Below, in pieces: positions 58,865 through 64,000 of a stretch of 64,000 bases of DNA. The DNA comes from Tigriopus japonicus (Eukaryota; Arthropoda; Copepoda; Harpacticoida; Harpacticidae): the NCBI GenBank assembly GCA_010645155.1, contig CM021317.1, forward strand, positions 4,575,710 to 4,639,709. Reading direction: 5' to 3'. Position numbers and translations under genes: made by a program. The notes below the pieces were generated by a model. That model was not told the DNA's origin. It did not search any database and saw only the letters and a program-made list of their open reading frames with translations. How positions within the stretch are numbered: position 1 is the first letter of the stretch; the number at the start of each line of letters is the position of its first letter.

Positions 58865-59374
58865 TTAGTGGTTAGAGGTTGCACTGGTCGATGCTGTTTT
58901 GTTGCGTGACATTTTCGATGTATTATTAGTCCTCGTTTTCTTTTCCCTTGTTGTTTGTTTTGGGTTTGGCTCGTCTGCGCCGTCGTCTTTGTGGGAGATA
59001 GAGCGGGTGATTGGCCGATGAGGCGGGTAGGCCTTGAATTTCGGCGCCTTGAATTGGCCCATGGATTCCTGGATCCGCTTCAGAGCCGGCTCGAGCTCCT
59101 CCGGGCGCCAGTTCCGGCGGAGTGGCCCATCAAACACGTCCTCCTCATCACCCGCCGTCCCTTTGTCCGTTGAGCTCCCTGTGCTAGACCGCGGGGTTGT
59201 TGTTGTTGACGTCGCCGCCCCGGCTCCCGTGTCGTCCTCTTCGTTTTGATGCCTTGTTGGCATGGGCGGGGCTGGGCTCCTTGGTTCTTCCCAGATTGGG
59301 CTGGGGAACGCATTCAGAGCCAAACAGTGTGGTCTTTGATAAACAAAAGAAACTCCTTCTCCTTTGAATGGCAT
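58865..59374 (-). CDS. Hypothetical Ser/Thr-rich open frame in a GC-rich island
   Basis: The minus-strand frame of 169 codons is noticeably more GC-rich than its surroundings. After a Pro-rich start it has a Ser/Thr/acidic low-complexity stretch, then RRNWRPEELEPALKRIQESM and a basic, Asn/Thr-rich tail. No family is recognised. A different frame just upstream reads VKGPHLITCHSKEKEFLLF, which is protein-like, so the real gene may be frameshifted. A retroelement gag or pol tail is as likely as a host gene. Confidence 0.3.
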   Translation of the reverse strand: MPFKGEGVSFVYQRPHCLALNAFPSPIWEEPRSPAPPMPTRHQNEEDDTGAGAATSTTTTPRSSTGSSTDKGTAGDEEDVFDGPLRRNWRPEELEPALKRIQESMGQFKAPKFKAYPPHRPITRSISHKDDGADEPNPKQTTREKKTRTNNTSKMSRNKTASTSATSNH

Positions 59375-59811
59375 GTTATTAAATGAGGTCCTTTGACTAG
59401 AGGGAGTTCCATGTTTATTCTGAATATAATGCGTGGACTTGAATAGAAAGAGTTATCTAATAGTTGTGCATGAATTTCGAAGCTCACCAACCAAAAGAGT
59501 TTCTAGCTCTCTAACCACTCATGGACAAATAATCGATGTACAGGGCTGGGCATTTCAATCCGGACTATATTTAAAAGCTAATAATTCCGAAAGTACTAAT
59601 CCGATAGGGGGTTGCATTGTTTTTTTGGAATTGTGGAAATGTGAACATTTGATTGGAAGATTAACTCATCGTCGGATCAATCAGTAACACGGATGAGTCA
59701 AAAAGGTTTGCCATTATTGAAATGGCTCTTGCGGGCAATAGACTTGCCCCCATCACCCTAAGTCAACTTATTATGACGTGTACAACTGTTGGAAATCTGG
59801 AAAGGGCTGAA

Positions 59812-60099
59812 CATTTGGTGCACACAGCCAGGAAGACCGCCAATATCCTCAAGGCCTATTTCATCAAGTTTTGGGATGCCATACCTTGCCCTCTAACTTG
59901 CCTGTCAAGAATGCATTGGACTTCTACTTCTGAGGAAGGTTAGAGAGGGAGTTTTGTTTTACCAGCCATCAAAACACTTATGCTTTTAAGGCCGCCATCA
60001 AGAAGATCTGGGTCAATGTTCTGGCCACAAATGTCATCAGGGCTCGCTATGCCTTTAGATTGAGTGCAAGATAGCTGTTGATGGTGACCATACAGAATA
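59812..60099 (+). pseudogene. Mariner-like transposase C-terminal fossil
   Basis: Across shifted frames the sequence gives VHTARKTANILKAYFIKFWD, then LPSNLPVKNALDFYF followed by a TGA and GRLEREF, then NTYAFKAAIKKIWVNVL, then IAVDGDHTE and a stop. This is the order of the catalytic-core end and tail of mariner transposases (the PPNSPDLNPLDYYFWG region and the IAANGGHIE-like ending). At least two shifts and one stop kill it. Nothing of the first half was recognised. Confidence 0.65.
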
Positions 60100-60281
60100 A
60101 TTGTTCAGTTCAAATACATGCCTTCAATTCCATATAAGTTACTTGGTGCTCTGCGTGGCCTTATTGCGGTTCAATATGATGCTAAACAATTCCGGTTTTA
60201 GGTGGCCAACCCTGTTAATTCAGCAATAGCTATTTTGTGGTCCTGCATTTCAAGGCTGTTTCAGAATTTCTTTGTCCTGAC

Positions 60282-62790
60282 TAGAGCTCTACATTAGAAA
60301 GAGTACAATCATATCCAACGCCATCTAGTTCATTCTGCTCGCAACTGCTCGCCGTTCCCAAAAGGATGCACAAGTACCCTCTAAGCTGAACAAGTTTTTC
60401 AAATCATCAGACCAAGATAGCACCTTTTGAGAAACTAAAGGGCCTAGAACCTTAATGAAGGGGTCCAAAATGAACTATTAGTGTGCTTCAAATGGTTCAA
60501 AGCTGAATTGCCTGTAAATTTAGGTTTTAAACCTAAAAGACTAAGAGAAAAATGAATATCTCACCCCTCATTGTGATCAATGCTTTTCAGAGAAAACGTT
60601 CACAATCAGGGCTCCTACCATAAAAAAATGTGTGAGAAAGAATAGTGATAGAGAGGAGCATGTTGAGTTTTCCTTTCTTTACCTATCAACCCTGAAATGT
60701 TGAGTCAAGTCCTTCAAGTCCTTGTTTGCTCACTGGGCTCAGTGTGGAGAGCGCGAGAGAGAGAAAGGGAGAGAGAGCTGGCCCGGCCTAGCGGGCTAAA
60801 TGGAGAGAAATGTCACTCCCATGAGCAAGGGTTTTGTTATGAACACAGTTTGCTGTTTCTCTGCTTCCCCAGTCATGGCGCCAAATTCAAAAATACGTCA
60901 ATAACCTCATGTGCTTTTGCTTTCACTCGAAATGCAAAAAGGGTTCCAAGCTCCATCAATGAGTTGGACTCAGTTCAAGAAATGTACTTGCAACTCAACC
61001 AACATGACTATGGGTCAAATTATTAAAAATCAGAAAATAATGTGTACCCAGAGGGTACATTCAAATATCAATTCAAGAGTACCAATCAAAACTTTCTAAC
61101 CGTTTGACATTTAGGACTCGTGCATCATTTGGTCAACCTGGCCCCCTGTCCAGTTGTATTTCAAAGCATAGATATGCATAGATAGGACGGGCTCAGTCAA
61201 CTCTCCCTATGATTTTGTCGCATGATTCTGGGGTTAACTCCCTCCAGGAAAGAATGGTCACCTTTTGCAATCACCCGCCAACTTGGGCTTAAGTGTAAAC
61301 GACGACAAAGAACGTTAAGACAGTCAAGAGAAGAAAAAGCTTCAAATTGCGTGTTATCTCATCTAAAAACCCAATTGCAGTGGGTAGGAATACCTGTGTT
61401 TTCAGATGCCACAATTATGACATTGATTCAAAGGCTCTAAAGAACTTTTTGAGCCAAGCTTGCTTTTCAATAGTGCCCATAATCCCCCATGCTCTGGCTT
61501 TGAACATTGATTTGGATGTTTGGCCAATAGTATTTGTGAGTGCCAAAGCAATTTTGGTGTCTGAGGCATATCAAAGAGTGGTTTTGAAACAGTGGTTTCA
61601 TTTGTGTTGGAAAAGAGCTCCTGAACTGAGGCTTCAATGATCAAGACCAAGAATCATTTAAGCAATGGTGCAATGCCATCAGTTTGTCAAGAAACTGTTT
61701 GTCAATGCCCAGTGCTCTCTAACTTTTGATAATTAATACATCAATATTCCTTGGAAACTTTGGGCGCATTAACAAAACCATTTTCCACCTATTGTCCCAC
61801 AAAAATGAAAATGTCATATCTATACATATCTATGTTACGAAGTCAGAGTGTTTAACTACGCAAAGAATAATCTCAGGATAACACAACCTCTTAATCATAA
61901 CATTTCTGACATTCTCAAATTCGAGTTTGACCAACGTATTTCATGTTTGAGTGTGCTTTGGGTGTTGGGATGACAATGGGCTTGGATACTAATGGTAAAA
62001 GAAGTTATTTTTGTGACCCGTTTGTCTACAATATCAGCTCAAAAATTGACAAATTTCTGCCTGGGCAGTCGAGCCACTCTTCTTTTTAGAGCACTTTGAG
62101 GTGCTCTGCCCAACTCCAGGCTACCAAAGCCAAAGCAATTTACCACGCAAGCGGCTGAGTGGGAGTGTCTCTTCTCTCCATTTAGCCCTCTAGCCCGGCC
62201 CAGCAATCCTTGCAGTTCCCTTCTTAACAAGTGCCAGTGGGCAAGCTGGGCAAGCCATCTGAAGCTAGCAAGCATTTGACTGGACTCCCCTGCTGGTCAC
62301 CACCAGCTACTCCTGTGATCTTGCATCTTGGTGGGCAAGTTTAAATTGCAGTCAGGGGTGAAGTCAAGAGAGGAAGAAAATTCCCTGCACTCTTTCTCAG
62401 GAATAACCATGACTGTGAAGCACAAAAGGGAAGAGAATTCAGCAGCCCTGCAATTTCATTTCCTATCACACTGTTGCCATCACCTCTTGCATCAATATGT
62501 CCAAAGGGATAGATTTTCATTCTCTTACTGTCTTTTAAAGCTTTAAACCTAATTCTACTAGCGATTCAGATTTGAATCATTTGAAACACACTAATAGTTC
62601 GTTTTGGACCCCTTCATTAAGGTTCTAGGCCCTTTAGTTTCTCAAATGGTGCTATCTTGGTCTGATGATTTGGAAAACTTGTTCAGCTTAGAGGGTACCT
62701 GTGCATCCTTTTGGGAACGGCGAGCAGTTGCGAGCAGAATGAACTAGATAGCGTTGGATATGATTGTACTCTTTCTAATAAAGAGCTCTA
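60282..62790. mobile_element. 2.5-kb hAT-like element with ~250-bp inverted arms
   Basis: It begins TAGAGCTCTACATTAGAAAG and ends with the inverted match CTTTCTAATAAAGAGCTCTA. The perfect 8-bp direct repeat GTCCTGAC flanks it (60274-60281 and 62791-62798; the match runs on to 11 bases). The arms stay alike inward for about 250 bases (60282-60540 against 62545-62790), and a second inverted block follows (about 60715-60820 against 62160-62255). No hAT transposase was recognised; open frames at 61222-61640 lack motifs, so it is probably non-autonomous. Confidence 0.8.
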
Positions 62791-62798
62791 GTCCTGAC

Positions 62799-64000
62799 TA
62801 GTTCTGAATGAAAGAAAGTTACTTGAATAATTATGCCTAATTCAAAAGCCATCGCCAAGTTAAAGGGCCTGAAGGACTTCCATAATGAATCTCAAACTAT
62901 ATTTTTACTTGCACAATTGATTGACTTTTTGATTGAGTTTGAGAAGCAAGATTCGAACAATGAAATTCTCGACATAAGTAGTTAGATCACATATCAAAAT
63001 GCAGGAAATGATATCTAAGATATTTTCAAATTGTACTTGATTTGTGAATTGCACCTGAGGTAGCCAAAATTTTTGTGAAGTGTCAAAAATGTCTATTTTC
63101 AAGCATTTCCTTTTTATTTCAAGGTTATTGCATCTTTACACATGTTCAGTAGTTATCGATTTCTCTTATTTACTTTAGCTAGTACAAGTATTCATGATGT
63201 TTTATCTGCAAAGCTCCAGGTTGTTTCAACAAGGAACAACCTCAAAAATTGTGGTCAGAACATTTGAAGATTTTTGAAAATTCGTCCACTTCGTAACTTT
63301 GGTGGAAAATATGGCAAAAGATAGATTAAACCCCCAATTTCAACCGATGTCTGCATTCTAATGATATGGAAGGAAACTCTGGCCAATCTTTGTTTGTTGA
63401 AACTAAACACTAAATCCAGAAGTCTTTTTTTGGATTGCGCCAAAAATGTTCCCTGGGGACAAAACAAATGAGAATATTTACAACACAATATTGCAGAGTA
63501 AAAACTCTTAGGATAAATGAGATATTCCTTTTTGGACAACATAACTAAAACACTCCAAACAGAATTTGAGTAAGCCATCTCTGTTGAAAGCCAATTTCTG
63601 GTTCCAATAGTTGTCTTTAAATAATATTTCAAAGTTTTAAGATGCTCCAATTGCAAAATGAACAGATCACATATCTTGGAATCTATGATTGTGTAAGAAG
63701 TTTATAATGTATGCCCACTTATGTTATAACAAAGTCCATGTGGCTGCAACAGACAGAATCAACAAACTCATCTTGGAACAAGAATGAAGATCCTTATTTA
63801 CCAATGAATGTTTCCGAGGTTTCATTTGATCCTCAATAACAACTTTTGGTTGTGGAATTCGCTCTTCCAAGCGTTTTATCTCGCTATTTGATCCAAAGTA
63901 ATGGTCTCTTGTGGAAGATCTAGTTGTCTGAAAATGTCATTTTCCCACTTTCCTCAATATGAAGGCTTTTTCAAAGGCTGGACTTGCCAAATAAACCCTC
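62799..64000. other. Intergenic to window end
   Basis: AT-rich with no recognised gene. A 133-codon minus frame at 63255-63656 has no motif. Confidence 0.45.

Overview
This is an intron-containing animal genomic window. The introns are short (mostly 58-73 bp). The genes include a SIX-class homeobox gene, a chitin-binding chitinase and a cluster of insect-type arylalkylamine N-acetyltransferase-like genes. With the very dense arthropod-style transposons, this suggests an arthropod, probably a crustacean such as a copepod. The species cannot be settled from sequence alone. A 309-base run of N (25090-25398) marks an assembly gap.

Layout. 1-10783: a plus-strand cluster of GNAT acetyltransferase genes, made of a 5'-cut copy (1-315), a two-exon gene (980-1871), its tandem duplicate (6506-7397), a closely following third type (7485-8806) and a fourth type (9980-10783). 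A dead copy of the third type's first exon (1959-2139) is interrupted by a broken non-LTR retrotransposon (2140-4320). 12822-19820: two exons of a minus-strand Six4/5-type homeobox gene, separated by a 5.8-kb intron, with the 3' end not found. 23125-32319: several short non-autonomous DNA transposons, five of them with 8-bp target duplications, plus a Gypsy integrase remnant, a mariner fossil and a four-exon secreted amidohydrolase gene (29514-31566). 33240-37588: a 2.75-kb long-inverted-repeat element beside an apparently intact Tc1 element. 39181-40508: a two-exon secreted GH18 chitinase. 41261-53700: nested retroelement debris (a LINE split by a hAT-like insertion, a mariner, a BEL/Pao fragment with a perfect 143-bp palindrome, a second LINE). 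56407-57673: a five-exon secreted cysteine-rich gene with a discoidin-like C-terminal part. 57674-64000: repeats, another mariner fossil and a 2.5-kb hAT-like element with long inverted arms.

How the genes relate. The GNAT genes are one family that grew by tandem duplication and probably exchanged sequence by gene conversion. The Six gene, amidohydrolase, chitinase and cysteine-rich gene are unrelated single genes. The last three carry signal peptides and would act outside the cell or in the secretory pathway. Everything else of note is mobile DNA. All gene models were assembled by eye from reading frames, splice signals and family motifs; no database search or transcript evidence was available.
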